This document shows positions 1-12,780 of a DNA stretch of 64,000 nt, piece after piece. The DNA is taken from positions 436,501 to 500,500 of the forward strand of contig LR746264.1 in assembly GCA_902729315.2 (NCBI GenBank), read 5' to 3'. The notes beneath the pieces were generated by a model. The model saw only the letters and a list, made by a program, of their open reading frames with translations, made no database searches and was not told where the DNA came from. Positions within the stretch are counted from its first letter, which is position 1. The number at the start of each line of letters is the position of its first letter. The DNA is from Spirodela intermedia (lineage: Eukaryota; Streptophyta; Magnoliopsida; Alismatales; Araceae). A program made the translations under genes and the position numbers.

Positions 1-615
1 CAATAAATTATGATCCAATTGGCCAATCCTACCAGGTACAAAGTCTTTGAGTAAAGGGAGCAATAAGAAAACATGATGAAGAGCTGTCACTACCTACTCC
101 AACTCCAACTACTTTTCTGCCTTTTCTTCGTCTCCAAGCATCTATAAAAATTATTCCTTTTTTATTCTTCTAATATTTCAGATAGAACTGCTCTTCTCTC
201 CTTCAGAAACTTGGTTGATATGATCTTCATCGGGACACAGCCAATATGACCAAGGCCAGAGAGTCTATTTAGTGAACATGAAGTGAGATTTAGATGGCAG
301 GGACTCTGGAGGTTACAACCTAATATCTCATCCGGATTCTGAATATAAGGATACACATGTTCCTTCGCGTGGGAAATTAAAATGTTTGCGAGCTTTCTAA
401 GTTCAGTGGCACAAACCAACCTCTGGAGGCCATGTTTCTAGTCTCGCCCAAAAACTAGATGCAATCAGTATTCTATTTGCTCTGTAATTTCAACGCAGGT
501 AACTTCATACAGCTTAACGTCTAAGCAACTTCAGAATATGTAACGATTTTACCAACATAAGCATTTATAAGGGAAAGGGATTCCAGAGTGGGCAACCCAG
601 ATAGTTGTTGCATAC

Positions 616-3600
616 ATCTGTGTCTGAATCTCCTGAATTTGGTTTGATGTAACCTGGGTCCTTGCTGCCAGAAAAAAATGGAAGCACGATTTACTTCTAA
701 AGACCATGAAACAATGACAATTATGATGTAAGAATTCTATGAAGTACCTGCTACATCTATAGAACATTAGAAGAGAGCCAAATAGAAGAGACACAGCAGC
801 CCATCCCCACAGACCGACAACAGCAGTAACCTTCGGAAAATTTGGGGCTGTAGATAGAAATAATCACCTTTGTAAAATGAACAGGACATCTAATATTATA
901 GTACAACAATTTAGGGAATGCAACTGACCATTTAGAATGGAGGTGATAAAAAGAACCGTGAGAATGACCATAACAACGAATAGAATAGGTGCATAGCCAA
1001 TTTTCCCAATGTTTCCGCCAAAAAATCTGCCTCCACAAGGGTTCTTGTGCATCTTTGTCGCATTGTTCTAAATTAAGTTACAAAAAAGAATAAATTAAAA
1101 GATATTTTTTTGAAAAACAAGATCTACAATTATGAAACCTTAAATCAACTATGCTGTCATTTCAACTTAAGAAACTTTAAAATATTCAGAGTTTTGAACT
1201 TAAGAATCTTTTGTTCGCAAGACCTGAACATCTACTGAAAATCAACATCCAACTTGTCCGTCAATCTTGGAGACAGTTTTTCTAACTTTATTTCAGTACA
1301 TGCATACATATACAACCCCTCTCGTGTCCTAGCATTTTATTTTCAAATCTTTGACACATCTAACGTACATAATGCTTGCTTTCATATACTATAAATTTTC
1401 TTGTCGGCAATAATTTATAGAAGACTAAATTGAAGATTTTTTTTTTCTTCATTTCTTGTACGAACGTTTCGCTGAAATTAAAGAAGACCTTCAGTGTTGT
1501 TTGAAAGAAACACTTCTCATAGCTCATAATAAAATGCCAAATCTTCTTAAAATGACGCCAATCTAGTTTTGGTGAGCAAAAAGTATATAAGAGTAAAGTG
1601 ATCATTTTATACCGCATCTTATCATTGTTGGATGACATAAAAATGATGCTAAAATTCTGTATTGAACCTTGGAAGAAGTTTCACAAAATTTAAAATTTGC
1701 TACCTTTGTACAAGTTCTTTTGGCATGAAAAATATTCCATTGAAGTACGCATTGAAAAAACTTTACCATGTCAACTCTCTAACTTTCACTTTCAAGACAA
1801 TACCTGAACTACATTCAAATGATCTTCGTTTATCAAAGATGAATGATTTAATATTTTTTTACATTAAGGGTCCTAGTATTAGTTGGCTACGATGATAAAC
1901 AAGTTTTTGGTGTAATTGAAACAAATATAGGGCCATCAATCCATATTGGCGAGTTAGCACTATGTATCTAGTAGAGAGGTGAGCTGTCGTCTATGTGTTC
2001 AACATTTGTACTTGTGAGAGTCAATATAATTTAAAAGAGCCTTTCAGAAAATAGAGCAGACAAGGCATCCAAATCGCTGTAAATTTCAAAGTTCAGCATA
2101 TTGCCCTCCATGCAAAAGAGTGCTCCAATTCGTCACACAACTGTTAGCTAGCTTGCAAAACTCCTGGAAAAACACCAGGCATCTGTCTGCAAGAGAGCGC
2201 TTAATATCTCCATCCACCATAATGTCAGTGCCCTCAATTCTTCAAAATAAACATTGGATGGTGGAATACTCAATATCCTACCACACCTAAAATACTTCTC
2301 TAATATGACTGCTACACTCATCTCACATTTTCTCCATGTCTGGGAAGACTTTTGGATAGTAGAGTCAAATTTAATGCCCATCCACCACAAAGACCCGTCT
2401 AGTTGATGCACTGTATCTAGGACCCCTCATCATCCATGCCAGAGAAACAAGCACTGAAATCTTTAGAACAGAATTCAGGGCAACATGGTAGGAATACTCA
2501 TTCAAGAAAATCTCCCTTTTTAAAATTAATATGACTCTCTCATGAAATAATGAATCCCTTACATTCCACAAGCTCAAACCAATAGTCTGATGGTGCTAAC
2601 AATGATAATGATAATAATGACACCAACTAAAGTTCCCCCTTCTCTCTTGGGTGATGACAAAAAGGGAATTCTACTCAGTTCACAGATCAAGCACACAACA
2701 CCGGCCAAAATGCACCATAGAGTATGCCCATATAGGTTTCCAAGTGACTACAACTGTAGAAAATATTCACAATTTTCCTTGGTCTGTGGTGAGATATGGA
2801 AGCATGAAAATAAGTCACAGATTCATATCACACTACAAACATCGCCCATGTTCTTTGATCTGACTACCGACAATTTCATAATTGACACCATCACCGTTGT
2901 CTGTCATAGAGCATAGCTCAAGTGTTGCAAGAGACACCTTTAAGACCTACTCAGTTGCATTTTATTATTCGATGTGTACCAGAGTCAATTCTTTTATCTA
3001 CAGTGGCAACACTCCATAAAGCGAAAAACATAAAGACTAACACTAGCGTGAACTTTGTACGAGACCAAGACGGACATAGTATATTATTTGGCATGGTATT
3101 TAAGGACAACAAATATGTACCGAGGTGAAAACAAATATGTACAATTATAAAACCTATCCTTTAGAAATAAACCATGAACTTTATCTGTCCTCGTACTGCA
3201 CATCCATTTGCTTAGAACCCAATCGACAAGTAAGAAACAGATACATGAGAAGCAATACATTCATTCTATCAGCAAGATAAAGCATCCGTTACTAAAGAGG
3301 AAGAAAACCAATGAAGGAATAGAATAGGAACGAATGTAAATCCTAACATTACAGTTCTGCTCTAACCAGCATAAACAGCAAAATGGAATTGCATTTTTTT
3401 GCATCAATTGTTTGTCATCAGAAATAACTTTTATGCATAAGGTAGTCCTTGTGTTGTCACTACCACCCATATGCGTTTTCCAGTTGAATCAACAGGGATT
3501 AAGCTTTATCCCGGCTCCCCAGTTATATGATCGAATTATCACGAGTTCCGAGAAAATGCATACGAGAATATAGGCGACATGATTGTGGCCTCTATTGGCA

Positions 3601-6600
3601 GCAAGTTTGGCAGGAGTAAATCCAGATTTGTCTTGCACCATCAGTTCTTGCTTTGTGCCTGCATGGACTAATATTGTACATGCTTCCACATTTCCAGACA
3701 GTGCCGCCCAGTGCAATGGAGTGCATCCTAACAGAGTCAAGAGGCAAGTAAAAAGCAATGTTAAAATAGTTACCTAAAATGATTAGGTAACCTCAAAGAA
3801 GAAACCAGAAATTAGGTTATTATCGAATTTCTTATACATTTAAGGGAATTACATAAATTTCAATCACGTCAACATATAAATGTCCAATCGTCCAATTGGT
3901 ACCATAGCTTTGGCATTTCCTTGTAGAGTCTGATGAAATACATAAAATGCTCTGAGTGATTTGGAAAAAATCTCAAGCCTGTCGTTCTCCAGGGACATTA
4001 CTCTGGATGATGGTTGTAGTCGTGTGAAGGCAAAGAGAAAATGGGTATAGTCTCCTCCTCTGGTTCCTTTGGTTAGATTTTCTTGAATAGATTAGACAAT
4101 AAACAAGTATCATGAAAGATTTGATGAGTAAACAACATGGTTGAGATAACTCTTGCAGCAGATGAATTTGGGCACGACAAATTGATTTGTCATGAAGGGA
4201 ACGAGAATGTTCCTAAAAAAGAGGTGTTGATTCTCTTATGACATTTGTGTTGATTTGTAATCCATCTCTCGTGTTTGCTGTTCTTAGTCACGGATGGGTT
4301 GACGTTAATGGATATGTTGCATGTCAAATTATTTTTTTGAAAAATCTAAAAGGACTGTATGTTTAAAATAACACGTGTTTACTTGAGAAGAACTGGAAAA
4401 CTGGGGGTGTTATCAAGGCAGAGAGGTATAAGTGAAAAGAAATTTCAACACTCCGATCAAGTGTCAGAGGTGGATGAGAGTTTTGGGGGGTTGTGACTGG
4501 AATATCTACATGTCTCCAACGCGCACCTCATCATCACTATCGTTTTATGGTGTTCATGTAACACCACTTTCTCACCTTTTTCCTCTATTCTCAAAAATAC
4601 ACACCAGCTTGGTAAAAATCTTCCGTTTTCTGTCTTTTGATCTCGAAGACATCAACACTTACCACAGAGAAAAAAAATACCTGCTCAATATAACTACTAA
4701 ATAAAAAAAGTCCATAAAAGTTTTGTTGACTATAAGCTTTATGTATTTATATGGTCCAAGAATAATTTACCAAAACATGAACCACACTGATGTACCCTAG
4801 AAATTGCTGTCAAATGAGGAATGGAAGGTTTTTGACCCAGGTGGAGGAACTAATAAGATCTGCGTCAAGAAGGCTAAAAAGGAATAGAATCAAGTGCAAT
4901 GATGTTTTAGACCAAGTCAAGTGAATCAGAGATTCAAGAGATGTGAAGACTATCTTTTGCTCAAATTCAGCTTCAATTGGCCCACTAAGAGATTTGGTCA
5001 CATGTTTAGTAAGCCTAAATCTTACAATTCGCACATTTTATCCATGTAAAATAATCCCCCTATTCTATTTAAGACGTTCTTATTTCTTGGGGGCCTTCTA
5101 ACAGAATCTTCCTTTTTCATAGAAAGTTTAATCTGTTCTCTTCTCTCTATTTTCCAGGATCATAACAGATTTCCCTCTTTATAGGTTAGTTATAACTAAT
5201 TTTCGGCCTGTAAATAAGCCCCCCCTTGTAGCCCCAAGAAGGCACATTTTTATGAATCAATTTTCGAGTTCCCTTCCATTTTGGAGGTTCTCCCCTTCTA
5301 TTGGTGGATTCCAGTATCTCTATGGACTCAGGGGGCCATTTTCGATCTTGTAGACTCAGGATCAACCCCTTGTGGACTCTAGGAGCGAAATCTCTTCGTT
5401 CACCCCTTGTGGACTCTAGGAGCGAAATCTCTTCGTTCTGTGGATTCAAGGCAAGGAGTTTTCAACTAAGACATGTTCTTTTTAGATTCAAGGTCGTGAT
5501 TTTGCTTCTAGAATACACAGCCAAAGCTAAAACGTGATCAAGTTATCAATTCTTCAAATTTCTGCTGCGTCACATACACTAACCATCATCATCATCATCA
5601 AGCTATTCCACATCAAACAATGAAATAGACCAGGGATATAGCCAAGATACTGGTTAAGATGTAAAAGAGAAAAGAAGAAAACAAATGATAGAGAATAATG
5701 GATATGGACAGCTACCTTCTTTGTCTTGTCTGCCTTGGAATGCATTTCTGAATAAAAGCAACCGAATTGTGTCCGCAAATCCTTTATAAGCAGCCCTACA
5801 CAGAATTGAATTTTAGATCACAAAGAAAAAGCACCCACTATCTTCACCATAGTCCATAATTTATCCTATGTTATTACATCAAGAGCACATAAAATTTCCA
5901 ACACAGTGCATGCGTACACCAACAACACAGAGAATGATATTTTACGTTTTAGCAAAGTAAACTCATTCAAACTATCTCTTGACAAGGAGAATGAGCAAAT
6001 AGAAACTTGTAACTTAAAGTCCATATATGTTCTCAGCCCCCCAAACCTGACTAATCATTGCGTTCATCAAAAGTATACTAATAAAATGCTATTCAAACTA
6101 ATACTTTAAGGAGGCTGTAAGTAATCATAGATAAAATCTTTTGGAGAGGTTGTGAACAGGAAAAATATTGTTAGATTGAAGGGATTCGATTTCACTCTTC
6201 CAGTAACATGATTTCTAAAGGCACCCCTATTTATGGCACATGATAGGTGAATAACAACATAAATAGTAGTCATAAATCCAAAGGTATCTTTCTAGACTAG
6301 GAGGGTCTATGTAAAGTACCATTCTTGCAATGCTACGGATATTAATTTCAAGTAAGGAGATTATAAGTGCAAAGAAATGTTGTACATATCATGGTTCTCT
6401 TGCTCTATTGAGGCATATTAACAATGCGTGAAATTTTATACCACCATGCAGAGCCTTAAATTTTGTTAAACTAAATCCCATCTAAGTCGTAAAAAACCTG
6501 AGAGAAGATGCAATTTAACTGCTTAGAGGAAGGCCACACAGACAGTACAGAGAGGGAGGAAGGGGAAGAAGAGTGGCCCCTTAATCGCAGACATGGAAAA

Positions 6601-7598
6601 ACTAGTCATAATATGATACATTCATTTATAAAACGTTATTCATGAAAAAAGTATTTTAACTTATTCTCCAGTTTCTTTGGGCCCCTCTTAGAAAATATAA
6701 TCCAAATTATTGACAGTATACTAGATCAAGAACTAGTATGGAGATGAAACTAAGAAATTGACGTCGCAATTAAAAAGAATTGAGGAAAGCACATGCAAGA
6801 TTACTGGAGGACGTGCATTGGCCTTTGTACAAGCTCTTTTCTTTTATGGGCCACTCTGTAATAATAGTAATCAAATTGCAAACTCTTCATAGTAAGATGG
6901 AAGCATGGTATTTCAACGCACCAATGCAGGGGACTCCTTCCGTCGTTATCTAATGAGTCAAAATCTGCACCGTACTTGGCAACAATATGGTTCAGAAACC
7001 CCGTTTGTCCGTATTGTGCTGCAACGTGAACTGCCTGATGGGGACGCAAACTCAGGGACCAAGCTTAATGAATGCAACAATATAAATTCTAATTCCATGT
7101 ACCCTGTATCCATTGAGATCTGCCGCTTCGACACGAGCTCTATTTTCCAAAAGCACGTCTGCCGCAGCAATGGAACCCCGAACTGCTGCCCAGTGAAGAG
7201 CTGTCTGCTGCACGTTGTCAGCGGCATTGGCATTGCCCCCGTGCTGAAGAAAAAAAATAATCCGGCAAAATATAGTAAATATTTGCAAACTTAGACACGG
7301 GAAACTGTTAACCAGGGAAATCCACCTCGATGATGTACTGAGCAATGTCGGAGTAGTTGTTAAGGGACGCCCATTGTAGAGCGTAGTAACCGTTGCCATC
7401 GGGATTCAAGAGGGAAGCCTTTTCTTCCTCCACGAACCTACGGAGCTTCAGCAGGTCTCCATATGCTGACGCCGAGAATATATCGACGACGTAATCGTCC
7501 ACAACAGCAGCTGCGGGGACGAAACCACTAGGGTTGCGCTTCTGCTCCGCGTTAGAGTCGGACGCGATCTCGATCTCCAAGCTGGGGGAGGAGGCCAT
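616..7598 (-). CDS. Ankyrin-repeat DHHC protein S-acyltransferase, PAT23-like (3' end outside window)
   Basis: Palmitoyltransferase of the ankyrin plus DHHC class, expected in Golgi or endomembranes, where it would attach acyl groups to cysteines of client proteins. Exons read on the minus strand: 7326-7598, 7103-7243, 6922-7034, 5716-5795, 3564-3727, 929-1067, 748-847 and 616-664, all in frame. About six ankyrin repeats are visible ([64 protein letters not shown]). Two hydrophobic segments follow ([19 protein letters not shown] and the [13 protein letters not shown] region), then the [13 protein letters not shown] signature that precedes the DHHC-CRD. The CRD itself, with the catalytic cysteine, is not in 1-615, so the gene continues past the left edge. 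The start is the ATG at 7598; an in-frame ATG at 7646 would add 16 residues. [10 protein letters not shown] and the TM1 sequence favour the Arabidopsis PAT23 group over TIP1. Long introns lie at 1068-3563 and 3728-5715. Confidence 0.88.
5365..5438. repeat. Perfect 37-nt tandem duplication in an intron
   Basis: Positions 5365-5401 and 5402-5438 are identical 37-nt copies with no spacer, inside the 3728-5715 intron of the PAT23-like gene. Two perfect copies suggest a recent slippage event. A short ATC trinucleotide run sits nearby at about 5582-5600. Confidence 0.9.
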
Positions 7599-8241
7599 CG
7601 GAACTCCCGTAGGACTAGGGTTTCCCTTCTCTCCCTCTTCGAGCACCGGACGTGGGACTCATAAGGCAGAAGCTGTTGACGGCGACCGGCAAGTTCCCCA
7701 CCGGGTCTGGAAGATCGCCGGCGACGCGGGGTAGACGGCGACGGAGTCAGTTATGTACGGTTGGCCGAAGCCGCCAGTGGAAATCTCTGGATCGAATTGG
7801 GGATCGCGTTAGGTTATGTTGTTCCTCCCCAAACCCCCCCCGCTCGAGACCGCGACTCGGAGACCGTTGACAGGCTGACGCGGGAGCCGGTGAAAAGCGT
7901 GGCGGCGGTAAGCTAAACCACTAACACCTTGTGCCACGTATCCCTCCGTGGTCAACGACTTTAGTCCGTGGATTTCTTGCCTCCCCCCACGTGGCTTCGA
8001 CAGAGAATGATAGAGACTTAATGGGCCTCTCCACAGAGTAGGCCCGGGCCCAATAATAGGAGTGTAAACCAGGTTTAGGCCGACTGTGGTTGGAAAACCA
8101 TGGTTAGGTTTTCTGGTCGTTGAGGCTATAAAGGCAGACTCACGGCGGCTAGGGTTTCTCGTGCTCTTTTGAGGTGGGTTGGTTCGGCCTCCCCCTCTGT
8201 TCGTCCGGTTCGGGTTCTCGTTCCTTTTCCCTTCCTCACCC
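7599..8241. promoter_or_regulatory. Divergent promoter between PAT23-like and GRP genes
   Basis: A 643-bp spacer between two head-to-head start codons. On the GRP side, a TATA box (TATAAAGG) lies at 8127-8134 and a telo-box-type TAGGGTTT at 8150-8157. TGGGCC (site II) motifs lie at 8022-8027 and, on the minus strand, around 8048-8053. Site II plus telo-box pairs are known from plant housekeeping and translation genes. No TATA is obvious for the PAT23-like side, whose 5' UTR is GC-rich. Confidence 0.6.
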
Positions 8242-8840
8242 ATGGCCTCTTCCGATGTGGAGTTCCGTTGCTTCGTTGGTGGCCTAGCCTGGGTCACTGA
8301 CGACCAGTCCCTCGAGAGGGCCTTCAGCCAGTTCGGCGAGGTCGTGGAGTCAAAGGTATGGTGGTCGGATTACCTTGGGGCTTTTCTATCATTTCGTCAG
8401 ATCTGGCTGTATCTGATGGCGATCTGTCCCTCGCTGCTCCCCCGCAGGTTATCAATGACAGAGAGACCGGGAGATCGAGGGGCTTCGGCTTCGTCACCTT
8501 CAGCGACGAGAAATCTATGCGGGACGCCATCGAGGGGATGAACGGCCAGAACCTCGACGGGAGGAGTATCACCGTCAACGAGGCCCAGTCCCGTGGAAGC
8601 GGCGGTGGTGGCGGTTTCCGCAGCGGTGGCGGTGGCTACGGCGGCGGCGGCGGCGGCTACGGCGGCGGCGGTGGCGGTGGCGGCTACGGCGGCCAGCGTC
8701 GTGAAGGAGGCGGCGGCAGCGGCGGTGGCTACGGGCGCGGTGGAGGCCGCGACCGTTATGGCGGCGGCGGCGGCGGGGCCGGATCTGACCGCTATTCCAA
8801 AGGTGGCGGCGGCGGCTCGGACGGGTACTGGAGGCAGTAA
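8242..8840 (+). CDS. Glycine-rich RNA-binding protein (GRP7/8 type, RRM + Gly-rich tail)
   Basis: RNA chaperone and splicing regulator of the plant GR-RBP class IVa family, nuclear and cytoplasmic. Exons are 8242-8355 and 8448-8840, giving 168 aa. The N-terminal RRM (about residues 5-85) carries RNP2 (CFVGGLAW) and RNP1 (RGFGFVTF). The rest is a glycine tail of GGGGYGGGG blocks broken by Tyr, Arg and Asp. The single 92-nt intron splits the RRM after GEVVESK, the conserved place for this family; in Arabidopsis GRP7 that intron is used for alternative-splicing autoregulation. The start ATG follows a CCTCACCC context, 108 nt after the TATA box. The coding GC content is far above that of the flanking AT-rich DNA. 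In-frame ORFs elsewhere in this span are shadows of the Gly-rich repeat. Confidence 0.95.
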
Positions 8841-9420
8841 TAGGCCGGGCCTTGCACGGCCTGGTGGTTATCTTCGTTATGCTTGGCTCTCCTGAGTAGT
8901 TGTGGTGGTGCGCCTGGTGCTGCTGTGTGCTTGTTTCCCCCTTTTTGATCGCCTCTCTCCAAGGATCTATGTTCTACCGTCTGCGTGCTCGAATCAGTGA
9001 CTGGAAATGGAAATCCATATCATCTTTAACCCCTCCCAGGGCTTCTCTTCCATTCCCCTCCGATCTCGACGAAGTGCAACGCCGGCGGCGAAGATATTTT
9101 CCTCCCCCGCGAATTTTTTATTCCTGCTCCGATCTTATCCGCATTTTAGGATCCGCAGATTTTTCCATCCAAGTATACAATCCATTTCCCTCAGCCTGAC
9201 GTCATCACCTGTATATCTCTCTCCCCCTACTTTACCGTACATCTTGAGGCCCTTTTCCGGGTCAATCAGCGAAGGATGTGGGGCCAACGATTGAGGCGCC
9301 ACGTGGCCCGCAGAAGAGTCAGCAGTCCGGGCCCCTGGGGCCTCCTGAACCCGGTCAGATAGATGGGAACTCTTCGAGACCAGCGACCACATCAAGGCTC
9401 AGAGGTTTAAAGGGGAGGGG
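8841..9420. other. 3' flank of GRP gene and unassigned moderately GC-rich DNA
   Basis: Holds the probable GRP 3' UTR, then about 400 bp of mixed composition. A G-box/ABRE core (CCACGTGGC) lies near 9299-9307. ORFs of 86-99 codons here have no recognisable domain and overlap in several frames, so I call no gene. The stretch could be an orphaned promoter fragment; nothing decides this. Confidence 0.4.
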
Positions 9421-11586
9421 GGCATTACGGTAAATCCCCTTCATTTATATACATTATCTTATACTACATGAATAACCGCTCAAATTTTTCTCAAATTTTT
9501 CTCAAATTTTTTTGTCTTGAAATCCTCGCGGATATAAAGATCCTAGTACTAAGTTCCGGGCCTGGATTTTATTAATCGAAAAAATAAGCAGATATATTAA
9601 TTATCAACTACATAAAAATGTATTGACCATTATAAGGCATGACGAAAATTCATGTAATTTTGGAAAAATGGTGGGGATACACGGGGGCCATTAATGGCAA
9701 AACATATAGACGACAAAGACATAACCTGAGAAAAATAAAGAGAATGAGACAAATTTGGCTCCTTTAAAATTATTAAACTCTGTCCTCACATATTTTCATT
9801 CTTAATTATTAAAAAAAAAATCAGCCCTAAATGATGACAAATGAACAGCATTTGGAAAGTAATATCATGGGCATTCATTAATAAAATCATTTTTTGTACT
9901 TTTTGAAGCCCAATTTGTCACAAATAGTTGTGCCTGGGAGAGCTAGTGGAACCTAAAGGAGTGGGTGAGGAATGGTGTTTAACTGCAATGAATTTTCATT
10001 ATCTTTCTCAGCTCATAAAAAATGAGTTGAGCCACTTAGATTATGGTGACATAGGAAAATGTCAACTTGGGTCACTCTTGGTATGCTATATTATTAAGCC
10101 TACTCCACACTAAGCCCACTGACCATGAAGAATATTAAGGGATATATTATCAACCAAATATATGTTTTTAGTTTTTATTTAAAAGACTAGAGCTCATTAA
10201 TTGGCAAAATGAACCTACTTGTTCAACAAAAAATAGATCAAAATAACAAGTTTTCATTCTATATACATCATATCAAAATATTTATGTCAAAATTATTGCT
10301 TGTTAATAATAATAGTAGAAAATATGTGTACCCATTTCAAAAAAATTGGGATCATGTACTCCATTTAATCTTCATGCATATTACAGCTAACAAAAATCTA
10401 AGAAAAAATGTTTTAGATGAAAAAAGGGTAGGAGTTCATTTTACTTGACCTTTTAAAATGTGAATCTTAAAAATAAAAAAAAGGTTCTTGAAACATAATA
10501 AATACACGACATTTACATTTATATTTCATAAAAATATTAATAAAATAATTCCTTTGAAATGTAACCACTATATAATGTTACTACAAGACATGGTAGATTA
10601 TGTGCTGAGGGTATGATTCATTTTTTTTACTTAGTTTTAACATTTTTGTGTGTTTTTAAATTGTCTCTATGAATTCTAACTAAATGTATTAACACAATCT
10701 TTTATGAGTCTATATAGAAGAGATTAAGTTGACATAGATTGATGTAGATCTACTGAAAATCTTGGGTCAATACACTAAGCTTCTATGGGTAGAATGTTAA
10801 GGTCTAGATTGTTTTGACCTTTCCTTGACCTACATCCAATTCCTAAGGATTTTTACCCTTAGTTACTACTATTCTACTTCAAAATTTTATAATCTAACTT
10901 TGTGGGATTAATAAATCTCTTACATGGTATGATTCACATCTCTTACAAAAACTTGCTTTTATAATCTCGTTGTATAAGTAATCTCCTAAGTGAATTCACA
11001 TAAAAGACTATTTTTTGAAAAACTTAACACTTCAAAACCTCATTGTTCTTGGTGGGGTATTAGGGAGTTTGAAGAAGTTTTAGTGAATAATAATTATTAT
11101 TACATTTTCGAGAGAGAAATTTGAAACTTATTGAGAGAGATGATTGATTGCCATGGTGGATTTTGAAAGTGTCTTTACAAGTTATTTATGGAGCCTAAAA
11201 TCTCAAATGTTAATGTTTAAGATTTTATTAGTCAAAGATTTGTAGGATTGACAAATGGGTTAGAGCATTAAATAACATGTATGGTCAAGTTGATAATTTG
11301 ACTAACATTTTGACCTGGTTTTTGTGTAGACATGTTATCATAATAGTTTCTAACATACCTTTCACTGTCTAACTTGTCAAGATACGTCAACCTTGTTAGT
11401 ATTCTATTGTGCTAGATTACCCAAATTGTGAGACATGCCATATTTTATAGGGAAAGCCACTTTTTTTTTTCTATTGTAATTTGATCTAACTTTTTTAGGT
11501 GAACACGTGGGTCTACACACTTTCTCTCTCCTTATACTTATGTGGGTCCATCATGTTTTGATGATGAACACAATATATAAAATAAT

Positions 11587-11614
11587 AGATATATAGATAT
11601 ATATATATATATAT
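11587..11614. repeat. (AT)n microsatellite
   Basis: A run of alternating A and T with one G interruption near its start, in AT-rich intergenic DNA. Confidence 0.85.
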
Positions 11615-12339
11615 CATAATTATAGACGACCTTAAATATTATTATTGAGGAAAATATTAAAATTAATAAAGTCAAGGCCAAGGTAAAATAATCATTTTAC
11701 ATCTTAAGCTAAATTGAATATTTTGTGACCTTGAAAAGGCCCAAGTCCATTGTATATGCTTTGAAATAATTTACAAAATTTATTGAACATTTTAGTGCAT
11801 TTTTATCCACATTTTTCTATGCCCTCGTTTAGGTGTCAAGACATTTGTTGACACATGAAAATATAGACGTAAAAAGAATTAAAGGAAAATTGATGTATAT
11901 TGAGACCATTAAGTGGCTATTAGAAAACCTAAAAAATTAAAGGAAAATTGATGAATATAAAAAGAACGCTCTACTCAACAAGAAAAGAAAGAGAATCAAC
12001 AAACACATTCAGATCAAGGTTATAGAATGTGAAACAATTAAGGGTGAATGACACATTCTCAACAAGAAGTTTCCACACGGAGAAAGCCTGAAACACATTC
12101 TACATTGCCCCTCCTAGAGTTGTGAATTTCAATGAAGATTTTTGGGTATAATCTTGAGTTAGCTGAAACTATTAAATCAAACAAAGGTGAGTGAAGTCTG
12201 TAACTTGATATCTATTTTACAAGTCACTTAATGAAGCCTTAGGATGTATCACTTGGAGGGTGGAGTATGTCAAGTAGACCGAACTATTATAAAATAGTGA
12301 GTGTGAAATATAAATTATATTATTTAAATCATAATAACT

Positions 12340-12390
12340 AATTAATTAAGCCAAAATCAATTCACCTCCCCCCTCTTAGTATCATGTGAT
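12340..12390. mobile_element. Possible edge of a decayed Copia-type LTR element
   Basis: The sequence TCAATTCACCTCCCCCCTC followed by TTAG resembles the CAATTCACCCCCCCTCT phrase often met beside the 5' LTR of plant Copia retrotransposons. No intact LTR pair, primer-binding site, gag or pol was found, so this is a weak remnant call based on remembered motif similarity. Confidence 0.22.
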
Positions 12391-12780
12391 GTCATATGAA
12401 ATTCAACAAAAATATTGTCAACGGAAATTTTCAATGGTGAAAAATGAGTTATTTTATCTCTTCTTTTTTCTTTTCTAATTGACCTTTTACTTTGATTTGA
12501 TTTTTTTTGTTCTATGTGTTTGTTGACTTCAATTATCTTGATGTTATGCCTAAAAAACATATTTCTAAACCAAGGAGAACTAGATGTAATAATTTAGTAC
12601 TTAATTCTCTAATTAGTGCAGTGAGGCATATTTCAAATAATTTATTTATTTTATCTCAATGTGATCAGTTGTCAACATCAGAATTCTTAAACCCATCATA
12701 CAACACCTTTGCATTTGTATTAATACAGCAATAAAAATGATGTAAAAAAATGATAATTTATCATTTATTTACTTTTTTGT

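Larger units (their letters stand above)
9421..12780. other. AT-rich intergenic DNA, probably degraded repeats
   Basis: About 3.3 kb of AT-rich sequence with no gene. It contains three short tandem copies of TCAAATTTTTC at 9480-9512 and an (AT)n run at 11587-11614. The stretch at 12340-12390 ends in a TCAATTCACCTCCCCCCTC motif like those seen near LTR edges of plant Copia elements. Two ORFs below 80 codons at 12357-12734 show no domain. Confidence 0.6.

Noticed and set aside
162-419. 85-codon minus-strand ORF near the left edge
   Set aside because: It begins VCATELRKLAN, which briefly recalls the CRD start, but it has no CXXC pairs or DHHC and no family match; treated as intron sequence.
8593-8895. 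Ala/Val-rich ORF over the GRP tail
   Set aside because: Shifted-frame reading of the GGT/GGC repeats of the glycine-rich domain.
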